This document shows, piece after piece, positions 16,954-26,573 of a stretch of DNA of 51,468 nucleotides. The notes below the pieces were generated by a model. It had not been told where the DNA came from, did not search any database, and worked only from the letters and a program-made list of their open reading frames with translations. The stretch is from CAIVPM01 sp964615145 (GTDB lineage: Bacteria > Bacteroidota > Bacteroidia > Chitinophagales > Chitinophagaceae). A program made the translations under genes and the position numbers. Location: assembly GCA_964615145.1 (NCBI GenBank), contig CAZTOP010000018.1:1-51468 (forward strand). Reading direction: 5' to 3'. Numbering within the stretch: position 1 is the first letter of the stretch; every line of letters begins with the position of its first letter.

Positions 16954-18530
16954 TTATTTGTTTATTAATAGGTGCATAGGTTTACTCTCGCTTCGTTTAA
17001 TTTCTACTCTGATATTTTTTAAATGTGCGTGTGTTATAAAGGCATTAATTTCATCTATTACATCTTTGTCAATAAAATCAGCTCTTGTTGCATCAATTAG
17101 TACATAAGCATTTTCTGGCACTTGTTCTAGTTTAGATTTTACGATAGGCTTATTTAAGAATGATACATCTTTTCGTAGTCTTATTAAGTAGTTATTATTG
17201 TCGTTTACAACAAAAACACTACTTCTAAAGTTACTGCGAACCATAAAAAATAACCCAACAATAATCCCTACTCCTATGCCAATTAATAAATCAGTTATTA
17301 GTATAGCTATAATGGTGAATACAAATGGTACAAATTGATCCCATCCCTTTTTATAAAATTCTTTAAACAAAGATACTTTAGCTAGTTTATAACCTGTATA
17401 TATTAAAATGGCAGCCAAAGCACTCAATGGTATTTTGTTTAATACATTTGGAATAAAAACTACTGTTAACACCAGAAACACCCCGTGTAAAATCGCACTA
17501 AGTTTTGATGTAGCACCAGCATTTACATTGGCCGAACTTCTTACAATTACTGATGTTAATGGCAACCCTCCTATTAAACCTGAAACAATGTTTCCAATAC
17601 CTTGAGCTTTTAATTCTTTATTGGTTGGCGTTACCCTTTTTAAAGGATCTAGTTTATCTACAGCTTCAATTCCAAGCAATGTTTCTAAGCTGGCAACTAT
17701 GGCTAATGTTACAGCCGAAATCCAAACTTGAATATTATTAAGCGATGAAAACATTGGATGCTGAAACGAACTAAAGAGCTCTTGCTTACTAGAAGGTAGA
17801 TTTACCAAATGTTTATTATCTAAAGTGTGGGCAGGTATTGATACTTTGTACCATTCACTTATTACTGTACCTACAATTACAACTACCAAAGCCCCTGGTA
17901 TCATTTGAAATAGTTGTTTAGATTTAAAAAAATGTGTTTCCCATATCATCATAATACAAATACCTAATACACCAATTAATGCCACAGCTGGTGTTAGATT
18001 TTTAAAAGCATATAACAAAGATGTAAAAGTATTTTTATGATTGAGTTGAGCAAAAGTTTCATCACCCTCAGGGTCAGTATCTTCTCCAATCAAATGCGGA
18101 ATCTGTTTTAGTATTAATATTAAACCTATTGCCGCTAACATCCCTTTAATAACTGAATTTGGTATATAATCGCCTATAATACCTGCATTGGCAAAGCCCA
18201 TAATAAGTTGTAAAAAACCAGCTATCACTACACTTAGTAAAAATATTTCATAGGCTTGTGCATTGCCCCCTAACTTAATAATAGCTGCACCCACAATGGC
18301 TGTTAAACCTGCAGCAGGACCACTTACGCTTAGTTGTGAGCCACTAAAAAAACCAACAATAATACCACACCCACTACGCCTGCAATAATGCCTCCTAAAA
18401 GTGGAACAATATTAGTTTGGCCCTGCGGGTTGCTTGCTTGTGCAATACCTAAACAAAGCGGTAAGGCTACTAAAAAAACTACTATAGATGACGAAAAATC
18501 CTTGCTTAAGGACGCTATTTTTTGCTTCAT
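16954..18530 (-). pseudogene. SulP family anion transporter, frameshifted
   Basis: This is a SulP/SLC26-type transporter, plausibly for bicarbonate or sulfate, split into two frames. The N-terminal frame (18530 to 18330) encodes the start (MKQKIASLSKDFSSSIVVFLVALPLCLGIA) and then runs into out-of-frame sequence. From about 18365 the other frame encodes IIVGFFSGSQLSVSGPAAGLTAIVGAA and continues through the membrane domain and a C-terminal STAS-like domain (near VPENAYVLIDATRADFIDKDVIDEI). Adding one G on the minus strand in the GG at 18365-18366 joins them exactly. All the rest is intact and would give about 526 residues. The change is therefore a recent mutation, a phase-variable run or a sequencing error. 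Carbonic anhydrase follows after six bases. Confidence 0.88.
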
Positions 18531-18598
18531 TATTTAACTTTAATAAATGATTGCATAACTATCAAATTATGCTAAATATGTTTATCAATAAAGAAAAA

Positions 18599-18904
18599 TT
18601 AGCAATTTGGAGGCGGAACTATAATAAAAAAATATTTTTCTGTAGGTATTGAAATTAAAAAATTATGATAGTGTTTTTCAATAAAAGAATGAAAGGGTTC
18701 TTGCAAATTAACAGAAAAAAAATGCTGATTGTAAAAATCGGCTTCAGATTCTTTCTTATCCTTCATTTGAAAATCATCTTCATTACAATCATCATTGTTG
18801 CATGAAACATAAAATTCTTTCCCAAATAAAACCTTGATAGTTTTTAATGGAATTATTTGTGAAAAGAAAAAAAATAATGTTACTAAAAGTATCATTTTTT
18901 TCAT
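18599..18904 (-). CDS. Small hypothetical secreted or anchored protein
   Basis: The product has 101 residues. It starts with a hydrophobic segment (MKKMILLVTLFFFFSQIIPL) that could be a signal peptide or anchor. An acidic, cysteine-containing segment (SCNNDDCNEDDFQMKDKKE) and a C-terminus rich in aromatic residues follow. I recognise no family. It lies between fabG and the SulP gene on the same strand, with gaps of 55 and 68 bp, so it fits the operon direction. No homology evidence is available here, so it might still be spurious. Confidence 0.45.
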   Translation of the reverse strand: MKKMILLVTLFFFFSQIIPLKTIKVLFGKEFYVSCNNDDCNEDDFQMKDKKESEADFYNQHFFSVNLQEPFHSFIEKHYHNFLISIPTEKYFFIIVPPPNC

Positions 18905-18959
18905 TGGTACGTAACTAAAGTAACTAAATAATAAGAAGCATATAAAAAAGAAGTACTTG

Positions 18960-19715
18960 TTAAATATTCAACCCACCACATGTACTGATTACTTGCCCTG
19001 TAACATAGCTGCTCATTTCGCTGGCTAAAAACAAAGTTACATCAGCCACTTCCTCGGCTTTACCAAACCTATTCAATGGAATTTTTTTCAAAAAGTCAGT
19101 AGCTGCATCGCCATCTTTTAAATAGTGCGTCATATCTGTTTCTATAAAACCAGGAGCAATAGCATTGCATCTTATATTCCTACTTCCCAATTCATGAGCT
19201 ATGGATTTTGTAAAACCAATAACACCTGCTTTGCTTGCAGCATAGCTACTTTGCCCAGCGTTGCCTCTGATACCAATTATAGAACTCATATTAATAATGC
19301 TCCCCTTTTTAGCCTTCATCATTGGTTTAATCACTTGTTTTGTCATATAAAAAACACTATTCAAGTTTATACCAATCACATCTTGCCATTGCTCTTCAGT
19401 CATTCTCAACAATAAATTATCCTTACTTATTCCTGCATTGTTTATACACACATCAATAGCACCAAAATCAGTCATTACATCATTTACAAATGTTTCGCAA
19501 GCTGCAAATTCGCCAGCATTACTTTTATAAGCTTTAGCTTTTACACCTAATGCTATTAATTGAGCTTCTAAATCATTAGCTTTTTGTGCACTACTATCAC
19601 TCACATAAGTAAAAGCGATATTACTACCGTGTTCGGCAAGTTTAATAGCCACAGCAGCACCAATGCCACGAGCTGCTCCAGTAACGATAGACGTTTTTCC
19701 TTCTAACAATTTCAT
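18960..19715 (-). CDS. fabG: 3-oxoacyl-[acyl-carrier-protein] reductase
   Basis: FabG reduces 3-oxoacyl-ACP with NADPH in each round of fatty acid elongation. The 251-residue SDR protein has TGAARGIG at residues 12-19, NNAG at 92-95, catalytic S144/S145, Y158 and K162. The C-terminal GQVISTCGGLNI is typical of FabG (usually VDGG). Several SDRs share these motifs, so the assignment rests on overall similarity and length. It is not next to other fab genes. It is transcribed leftward, 212 bp from the M28 peptidase stop. Confidence 0.88.
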   Translation of the reverse strand: MKLLEGKTSIVTGAARGIGAAVAIKLAEHGSNIAFTYVSDSSAQKANDLEAQLIALGVKAKAYKSNAGEFAACETFVNDVMTDFGAIDVCINNAGISKDNLLLRMTEEQWQDVIGINLNSVFYMTKQVIKPMMKAKKGSIINMSSIIGIRGNAGQSSYAASKAGVIGFTKSIAHELGSRNIRCNAIAPGFIETDMTHYLKDGDAATDFLKKIPLNRFGKAEEVADVTLFLASEMSSYVTGQVISTCGGLNI

Positions 19716-19862
19716 AACAATAAATTTGATTACAAATAAAAGAGAAAATAATGATAATAGTGATGTTTATACCAATAAATGCTGTTTAAATAAAGTTCTA
19801 GAATTGTTTGTCAATACTTCAATAAAATTAATTTTGTTACAAGCTTTTTTACAAGTATTAGA

Positions 19863-19883
19863 CTGTAGAAGCGTCGCACACTT
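19863..19883 (-). repeat. Dispersed 21-bp repeat, copy 1
   Basis: Read on the minus strand, this 21-mer begins AAGTGTGCGACGC and ends CTACAG. It matches the copy at 49389-49409 at 19 of 21 positions; only the two middle bases differ (TT here, AA there). It lies in the gap between the M28 peptidase end and the fabG start. Confidence 0.7.
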
Positions 19884-19927
19884 CAAGGTTCAGCTATTTA
19901 TGAGGCTAGGCAAATGATGTTGTACTT

Positions 19928-21568
19928 CTATTGCCCCTCTCTTATGGCTTTAAATTCTGATCCATTTTTCCATTTAAGAAATGTGGTTTCGTTGGCTATT
20001 TTTTTACCTACTAAAAATAACATTTTTATATCCATTATACCACCATCAAAGGTCCAGTTATTATCAAACTCATCGGCTGGTTTGTGGTAATGATTGTTCA
20101 CATAATCGTCTCTTAATTTTTCACCATATCCTTTTTCCTTTCCAATAAAATCTTGTCCTGCACTGCAATCTAAAGCAGGTACACCAACCTTAGCGAAATT
20201 GAAATGGTCTGAACGATAATAATGTCCAGCCTCTAAATGCTCTTCTTTAGAAATATATCTGCCTTGTAATTTTGCAACTTCTGCAACATAATCTTCCACT
20301 TCATTTTGTCCTTGTCCCACAACCATTATATCATTCGTTTTACCAAAAGCATTAATACCATCCATATTAAGGTTTGCAGCAGTTTTATTTAATGGATAAA
20401 TAGGATGATGTGCATAATATGCAGAGCCAAGCAATCCTTGCTCCTCAGCAGTTACAGAAAGAAAAATAATTGTGCGTTCAGGTTTTTGTTTCAGGCTTTT
20501 AAATGCTTTGGCAATTTCAAGCAAAGCCGCAGTGCCACTAGCATTATCAATAGCACCATTATAGATGCTATCACCTTTTGCATCTTTTTTTCCAACACCT
20601 AAATGATCCCAATGAGCTGTATAAATAATATACTCATCGGGTCTTTTACTACCCGTAATTTTAGCAACAACATTGTGCGACATATTATAAACAGCTTTCA
20701 CTTTTACATTCAATGATAATTTTAAATCTAACGGCACAGCTTTAAACCCTTTGACATTCGCACTAGCTAATAATGTTGTGTCTTTGCCGGCAGCAGTTAA
20801 TAATTTTTTTGCAGCATCGCCCGAAACCCAACCCTGTAAAGAAAGTTGTTGTTCTTTGCTACCTCTTTTATCTAAAAATAAATTTGATGTTCCCCAAGAG
20901 TTTTGTACCACACTAAAAGGATACGATGCTGCTTTGGTGTTGTGAATAATTAGGCAAGCTTTTGCACCCTGCCTTGCTGCTTCTTCATATTTATAAGTCC
21001 AGCGACCATAATAAGTCATGGTGTTGCCTTTGAACAACGTGGAATCATTTGTACCAAAGCCAGGGTCATTAACCATTACCAAAACTACTTTGCCTTTCAC
21101 ATCTAAACCAGCATAATCATTCCAGTTATATTCTGGTGCAACAACACCATAGCCTGCAAAAACTAGTTCATCATTATTTAGTGAAATAATTGAATCAGTT
21201 TTCTCTGTCGACACTACAAAATCTTCTGTTTTATATAATTCAAAACTTCCTTTTGAAGAAGTTATTTTCATTGCTGCATCTGCACTTGGAGTAATTTCCA
21301 CTAAAGGCACATCCTGCAAAAAACTATTGCCATTACCAGGCTCTAAACCCATTTTTTCAAAAGTGTTTTTGATGTATTCTACAGCTTTTGTTTCGCCAAT
21401 TGAAAAAGGTTTGCGACCCATAAACTCATCTGAAGCCAATACTTTTATATGTTGTTTTAAACTGTCTGTATTGAACGAACCCAAACCATCTGCTTGATAA
21501 TTGTTTTGCTTGCAGGCAACTAAAGCAATGATGAAAATCAATGCTGTTGAGAATAATATTTTTTTCAT
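19928..21568 (-). CDS. M28-family metallopeptidase lipoprotein
   Basis: This is an exported zinc aminopeptidase-type enzyme of about 546 residues. The start at 21568 gives MKKILFSTALIFIIALVACK, a lipoprotein signal with lipobox LVAC. An open upstream extension to 21661 overlaps the branching-enzyme gene and is unlikely. A PA-like insert (around VVLVMVNDPGFG) precedes the catalytic domain. That domain shows IYTAHWDHLG (zinc His), GAIDNASGTAALLEIAK (bridging Asp), LSVTAEEQGLLGS (catalytic Glu pair) and HYYRSDHFNFAKVGVPAL. It follows glgB after 52 bp on the same strand, with no obvious functional link. Confidence 0.93.
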   Translation of the reverse strand: MKKILFSTALIFIIALVACKQNNYQADGLGSFNTDSLKQHIKVLASDEFMGRKPFSIGETKAVEYIKNTFEKMGLEPGNGNSFLQDVPLVEITPSADAAMKITSSKGSFELYKTEDFVVSTEKTDSIISLNNDELVFAGYGVVAPEYNWNDYAGLDVKGKVVLVMVNDPGFGTNDSTLFKGNTMTYYGRWTYKYEEAARQGAKACLIIHNTKAASYPFSVVQNSWGTSNLFLDKRGSKEQQLSLQGWVSGDAAKKLLTAAGKDTTLLASANVKGFKAVPLDLKLSLNVKVKAVYNMSHNVVAKITGSKRPDEYIIYTAHWDHLGVGKKDAKGDSIYNGAIDNASGTAALLEIAKAFKSLKQKPERTIIFLSVTAEEQGLLGSAYYAHHPIYPLNKTAANLNMDGINAFGKTNDIMVVGQGQNEVEDYVAEVAKLQGRYISKEEHLEAGHYYRSDHFNFAKVGVPALDCSAGQDFIGKEKGYGEKLRDDYVNNHYHKPADEFDNNWTFDGGIMDIKMLFLVGKKIANETTFLKWKNGSEFKAIREGQ

Positions 21569-21620
21569 AAGTTTTATATTTAAAGATTTAGCAACTTTTA
21601 CAAAATTGCTGAATATAGAG

Positions 21621-23570
21621 TTAGCCAAGAACAACAGCCCCCAATGCAGGTAGATGAACATTTATTTTATACCATTTGGATTTCTTATCTACTTTTTTAC
21701 CAACAATTTCATTGGGATTAAATACATCGCCTGTGCCCCAGTATTCTTTACTATCGCTGTTAAAAATTTCTTTCCATTTGTATTTTACTTGTAAACTTAT
21801 TTCCCAGTTGTTACGCACAATAGGTGTAGTGTTTAAAATAATCAGCACATCATCTTTAGGTTTTAATCCTTTACGTTTATATACCATTACACCTTCGGCT
21901 CTATGGTTTAAATCTATCCATTCAAAACCACCTTGCTCAAATTGTTTTTCATATAATGCAGGATAGCTTCTATATAGCTCGTTTAACTTCTGTACACAAT
22001 ATTTCATTCCTCCGTGGCTCACTAAATCAAGCAGTTCCCATTGCAATTCACTTTTATAATTCCACTCGTTGCCCATAAATAATAGTTTGCCACCAGGGTG
22101 TGTAAACATATAAGTGTATAACAAACGCAGGTTAGCAAATTTTTGCCAGCTATCGCCAGGCATTTTATAAAGCATAGGACTTTTGCCGTGTACCACTTCA
22201 TCGTGACTTAGTGGTAGCATAAAGTTTTCGTCATAGTAATACATCATACTAAACGTAAACTTATCCTGATGAAACTGTCTGAAGATAGGATCCATTTTAA
22301 AATAATCTAATGTATCGTGCATCCAGCCCATCATCCATTTCATTCCAAAACCAAGTCCACCAAGGCTTGTAGGTTTGCTAATACCCGGCCAGTCAGTTGC
22401 TTCTTCTGCAATAGTTTGAATATCGGGAAAGTCTCTGTATAAAGTTTCGTTTAAATCTTTTATAAAAGCAATGGCTTCAAGATTACCATTACCACCAAAT
22501 TCATTGGGTTCCCACTGCCCTGCATTTCTGCTGTAATCCAGCTTTAGCATTGAGCTTACTGCATCTACACGAATACCATCAATATGAAAAACATCACACC
22601 AAAATCTTGCACTACTAATTAAAAAACTTTTGACCTCGCCACGTTTATAGTTGAATATATAGCTGTTCCAATCGGGATGATAACCTTTACGCATATCGGC
22701 ATATTCATATGTATGTGCTCCATCAAACATAAATAAACCGTGAGCGTCATATGGAAAGTGAGAAGGTACCCAATCGAGAATAACACCAATATCATTTTGA
22801 TGAAAAGCATCTACCATTGCAGCAAAATCCTGTGGATTTCCAAACCTTGACGTTGGTGCAAAATAACCCACACCCTGATAGCCCCAACTACCATCAAAAG
22901 GATGCTCCATTACAGGCATTAATTCAATATGCGTAAAGCCCATTTGTTTAACATAAGGCACTAGTCGTTCTGTTATTTGAGCATAAGTATTGTATGTTTC
23001 TTCATCGTGTTTATTGGGTCTCATCCAACTTGCTAAATGCACTTCATATACGCTGTAAGGAGCATTAAGGGCGTTGTGCTTTTTTCGCTTTTGCATCCAT
23101 TCTGTATCCTTCCATTCATAGCTTGTTTGCCAAGTAATACTTGCTGTGTACGGCCTTTTCTCCCAATAATGAGAATATGGGTCGCCTTTATCTAATTTCA
23201 ATCCCTGAAAGCCAACAATATGATATTTATAGGCTTCGCCACAATGCACATTTGGAATAAATCCTTCCCATATTCCACTACCATCTTTTCTTACAATTAA
23301 TGGATGCGATGTTTTGTTCCATTCATTAAAATATCCTGTAACGCTTACGCTTGTTGCATTGGGTGCCCATACTGAAAAATAGCTACCCCAAGTATCTAAT
23401 ACCTTCAGTTGTTTATTACCTAACAATTTGTACATTGAGTAGTGAGTACCTGCCTGAAAGTTGATGACATCTTCATCGGAGAATAAACTGTAATTCCAAA
23501 CGGGTTGTGTGGTATCTATGAAAAAGAGTTCTTCGTATTTTTTAGGAGTAAATAACTTTTGCTTAGCCAT
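21621..23570 (-). CDS. glgB: 1,4-alpha-glucan branching enzyme
   Basis: The branching enzyme forms alpha-1,6 branches in glycogen. The 649-residue product has an N-terminal CBM48 domain (YFSVWAPNATSVSVTGYFNEW) and a GH13 catalytic domain. Conserved blocks are VILDWVPSHFPYDAHGLFMFDG, DGIRVDAVSSML (nucleophile Asp), TIAEEATDWPG (acid/base Glu) and LPLSHDEVVHGK. A C-terminal beta domain follows. The ATG at 23570 (MAKQKLF) is preferred to one four codons upstream. No other glycogen genes (glgA, glgC, glgP) are in the window. Confidence 0.94.
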   Translation of the reverse strand: MAKQKLFTPKKYEELFFIDTTQPVWNYSLFSDEDVINFQAGTHYSMYKLLGNKQLKVLDTWGSYFSVWAPNATSVSVTGYFNEWNKTSHPLIVRKDGSGIWEGFIPNVHCGEAYKYHIVGFQGLKLDKGDPYSHYWEKRPYTASITWQTSYEWKDTEWMQKRKKHNALNAPYSVYEVHLASWMRPNKHDEETYNTYAQITERLVPYVKQMGFTHIELMPVMEHPFDGSWGYQGVGYFAPTSRFGNPQDFAAMVDAFHQNDIGVILDWVPSHFPYDAHGLFMFDGAHTYEYADMRKGYHPDWNSYIFNYKRGEVKSFLISSARFWCDVFHIDGIRVDAVSSMLKLDYSRNAGQWEPNEFGGNGNLEAIAFIKDLNETLYRDFPDIQTIAEEATDWPGISKPTSLGGLGFGMKWMMGWMHDTLDYFKMDPIFRQFHQDKFTFSMMYYYDENFMLPLSHDEVVHGKSPMLYKMPGDSWQKFANLRLLYTYMFTHPGGKLLFMGNEWNYKSELQWELLDLVSHGGMKYCVQKLNELYRSYPALYEKQFEQGGFEWIDLNHRAEGVMVYKRKGLKPKDDVLIILNTTPIVRNNWEISLQVKYKWKEIFNSDSKEYWGTGDVFNPNEIVGKKVDKKSKWYKINVHLPALGAVVLG

Positions 23571-23765
23571 TATAAATTGCAATTAGATGTTGCAATGTAA
23601 AGAAAAAAAAGTTAAAATTTTACGGTACAATTATTACACAACAAAAAGATATACTAACCAAGTGAATCAACTTGCATTTATTACTGTTTTGTTAAAATAT
23701 TATGAGTGGCTTTGCAGAATGGAGTAAATTGATAAATATTGTAAACATTTAGCAACTAACCGTGT

Positions 23766-26531
23766 ATGAGATATAAATTTATGTGTTCAATTCTCTTTAT
23801 TTTTTTCTGTGCAAATACAAAATCTCAAACAGCTTCTGTATCTGGAATAATTAAAGACACACTTAATCATAAAAAATTAAATAATGCAGTAGTGATGCTT
23901 ATAAGGGTCAATGATTCCATTTTAGTTAAGTATGAACGAACTAATATCGATGGTTATTTTAACCTAAACAATATCGTTGCAGGCAAGTATTTATTACAAG
24001 TTTCGAATCCAAACTATGCCGACTATTCAGATATTATTGAAATTAATAAAAACGACAATACGCTTGCAGATATTACCTTAATTACTAAAGCTAAACTTTT
24101 AGAAGAGGTGGTTGTAAAACAAAAAATTGCGGCTATAAGAATGAGAGGAGATACCACAGAATACAAAGCTGATAGTTTTCGAGTAGATGCAAATGCCAAT
24201 GTACAAGATTTGCTTAAAAGACTACCGGGTATTACTGTTAATGGGAAAGGAGAAATTACAGCTCAGGGACAAACTGTACAAAAAATATTAGTTGACGGTG
24301 AAGAATTTTTTAGTGATGATCCAGCTGTTGTTACTCAAAGTTTACGTGCCGATGCTATTGATAAAGTTCAGGTATTTGACAAAAAAAGTGATCAGGCAGC
24401 ATTTACAGGAATTGATGATGGTGTAAAAAATAAAACCATTAACCTGCAAATGAAAGAAGATAAAAAGAAAGGTTATTTTGGCAAGTTGGAAGCTGGAACA
24501 AACTTTAAAGAGTACAGGAATGGTAAGGCTTTGGTTAATGCTTTTAAAGGAAAGAAAAAAATGGCTGCATATATTACAACAGATAATACGAAATATGAAT
24601 CTTTAGACTGGAGTGAGAAAAGAAATTATGGTGAAGATTTAAGTAGCACCACACAAGTGAATGATGATGGGGGTGTTAGCATTTGGAGTAATGGTGATGA
24701 ATTTAGTTGGGGCGAAGGATTCCCAACATCAACAACTGCTGGTGCACATTATGCACAAAAATGGAAAGAAGACAAACACAACATCATTAACACTTATCAA
24801 TACAACAACCTTGCTGTAAATGGAGAAACAGTTAACAATACAAAAACCCTATTAGAAGACTCATCGTTTGTTACTGGCAACACACAAGAAACATTTGATA
24901 ATAATAGGAACAGAAATAAAATAAGAACTACCTATGAATGGACAATTGATTCTACAAGTTCATTAAAAGCAATCATTACAGGAAGTATTATTAATTCAAA
25001 AAGTAGTAGCAATTATATTGGTAGTAATACCAATTCTAAAAATGAATTATTAAATGAAACTAATAGAAGTATTAATAACACTACCAAAGACGAAAGCCTT
25101 ATGAGCACTATCTTTTGGAGAAAAAGATTTAAGAAAAAAGGCAGAACAATTTCTTTAAGTACTGATTTAAGTTATAACAGTAAAGACAATTCTGGCTTCT
25201 TAAATGCAAGGAATACTTTCTATAATACTGGTCTAACTGTAGTAGAGCTTACCGACCAATTTAAAACAAATGCTGAAAATAAATTTGCTATTGCTAGCAA
25301 AGTCGTTTACACAGAACCCCTTTGGAAAAATACTTTTTTAGAGTTGAATTACAAGTTTGAAAATAATAAAAACGATGCTGAAAGAAACACTTTTGAAAAG
25401 TCTGGTTTTGGAACAGAATATACAGTTGTCAATGACAACTTAAGTAATCACTTTATTTTTAACAACACAGCACATACAGCAGGTTTTAATTTTAAATATC
25501 AAGAGAAGAAGGTAAACTTTTCTATAGGTAGTGGTATTGGAACTATTAGATTTAATTTGAATGATATTGAAGCTGCAACACAACGTAGTATTGACTTTAA
25601 CAACTTTCTACCCTCTGCAAGCATTGGCTATACTCCAAAAAAACAAACACGTTATAATCTGACTTATAATGGCAAAACCAAGAATCCGACACTTGCACAA
25701 ATACAGCCATTCATTGACAATACAAATCCTTTAGACATAACCATTGGAAATCCAAATTTGCAACAAGAATTTACCCACAATTTTGGTTTCAACTTCAGCA
25801 AATATCAAGTTATAAAAAGCAAGAATATTTATATAAGTGCTAACTACAATTTTACAAATAATGCCATAGTTTATGCAAGTATTTATGATAAAGCAAATGC
25901 AAAAAATATAAACCAGGCAATTAATGTTGATGGCAATTATAATTTCAACATGTGGAGCAGTTATGGCTTTGAATTAGCCGAATCTTTTAATTTAAATATC
26001 AACTTCAATCCCAATATAAATCGCTACATAAATTTTGTGAATAATATAAAAAACATCAATGATAGCAGGAGTTACAGATTTAGCATAGGCTCTAGTTTTT
26101 GGGGTGAAAAAAAAATAAATTATTGGTTTGATTTTGGGCCTGCTCTCAATATATCTAAGTCAACCATTAATCCAGATGAAACAAAGTATTGGAGCTTTAA
26201 TGGGAATGCGAACATCAATATGAAATTCAAAAAAATTAAAACATATATTGATTTAGAGGCTGAGGCAAATGTTTTTGAAAAAACTGGTGTGTTTGCCAAT
26301 GCTACTGATGTTTACAATGTTAAAGTGGGTATAAAAAAATCATTGGATAAAGCCGAAAATTGGCAATTACGTTTTTTTGTTAATGACATTTTTAATACCA
26401 ATGCAAACATTGATAGAAGTATCAATAGCAATTTTATTAGCCAAACAACAAAACAAGCTATCCGCAGATATGCACTACTATCCATCATTTATAATTTTAG
26501 CAAAAATGGCAAACCCAGCAATGGATGGTAG
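23766..26531 (+). CDS. TonB-receptor-like outer membrane beta-barrel protein
   Basis: The 921-residue outer-membrane protein has a signal peptide (MRYKFMCSILFIFFCANTKSQ). A carboxypeptidase-regulatory-like Ig domain follows (SGIIKDTLNHKKLNNAVVMLIR to ITLITKAKLLEEVVV). Then come a plug-like domain (NVQDLLKRLPGITVNGKGEITAQGQ with KILVDGEEFFSDDP) and a long C-terminal barrel rich in alternating aromatic strands. This is the outer-membrane beta-barrel family type common in Bacteroidota. I see no SusD-like partner, so it is not a classic polysaccharide locus. The GLPGLI gene follows after 42 bp and is probably co-transcribed. Substrate unknown. Confidence 0.9.
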   Translation: MRYKFMCSILFIFFCANTKSQTASVSGIIKDTLNHKKLNNAVVMLIRVNDSILVKYERTNIDGYFNLNNIVAGKYLLQVSNPNYADYSDIIEINKNDNTLADITLITKAKLLEEVVVKQKIAAIRMRGDTTEYKADSFRVDANANVQDLLKRLPGITVNGKGEITAQGQTVQKILVDGEEFFSDDPAVVTQSLRADAIDKVQVFDKKSDQAAFTGIDDGVKNKTINLQMKEDKKKGYFGKLEAGTNFKEYRNGKALVNAFKGKKKMAAYITTDNTKYESLDWSEKRNYGEDLSSTTQVNDDGGVSIWSNGDEFSWGEGFPTSTTAGAHYAQKWKEDKHNIINTYQYNNLAVNGETVNNTKTLLEDSSFVTGNTQETFDNNRNRNKIRTTYEWTIDSTSSLKAIITGSIINSKSSSNYIGSNTNSKNELLNETNRSINNTTKDESLMSTIFWRKRFKKKGRTISLSTDLSYNSKDNSGFLNARNTFYNTGLTVVELTDQFKTNAENKFAIASKVVYTEPLWKNTFLELNYKFENNKNDAERNTFEKSGFGTEYTVVNDNLSNHFIFNNTAHTAGFNFKYQEKKVNFSIGSGIGTIRFNLNDIEAATQRSIDFNNFLPSASIGYTPKKQTRYNLTYNGKTKNPTLAQIQPFIDNTNPLDITIGNPNLQQEFTHNFGFNFSKYQVIKSKNIYISANYNFTNNAIVYASIYDKANAKNINQAINVDGNYNFNMWSSYGFELAESFNLNINFNPNINRYINFVNNIKNINDSRSYRFSIGSSFWGEKKINYWFDFGPALNISKSTINPDETKYWSFNGNANINMKFKKIKTYIDLEAEANVFEKTGVFANATDVYNVKVGIKKSLDKAENWQLRFFVNDIFNTNANIDRSINSNFISQTTKQAIRRYALLSIIYNFSKNGKPSNGW

Positions 26532-26573
26532 TTTAGTGCTAAAAATTTTATCTCAATTATCTAAATCATATTT

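Noticed and set aside
16954..18294. Second SulP frame as an independent gene starting MGAAIIKLGG
   Set aside because: The frame is open upstream to about 18365 and continues the SulP sequence exactly. The N-terminal helices are in the other frame. It is one broken gene.
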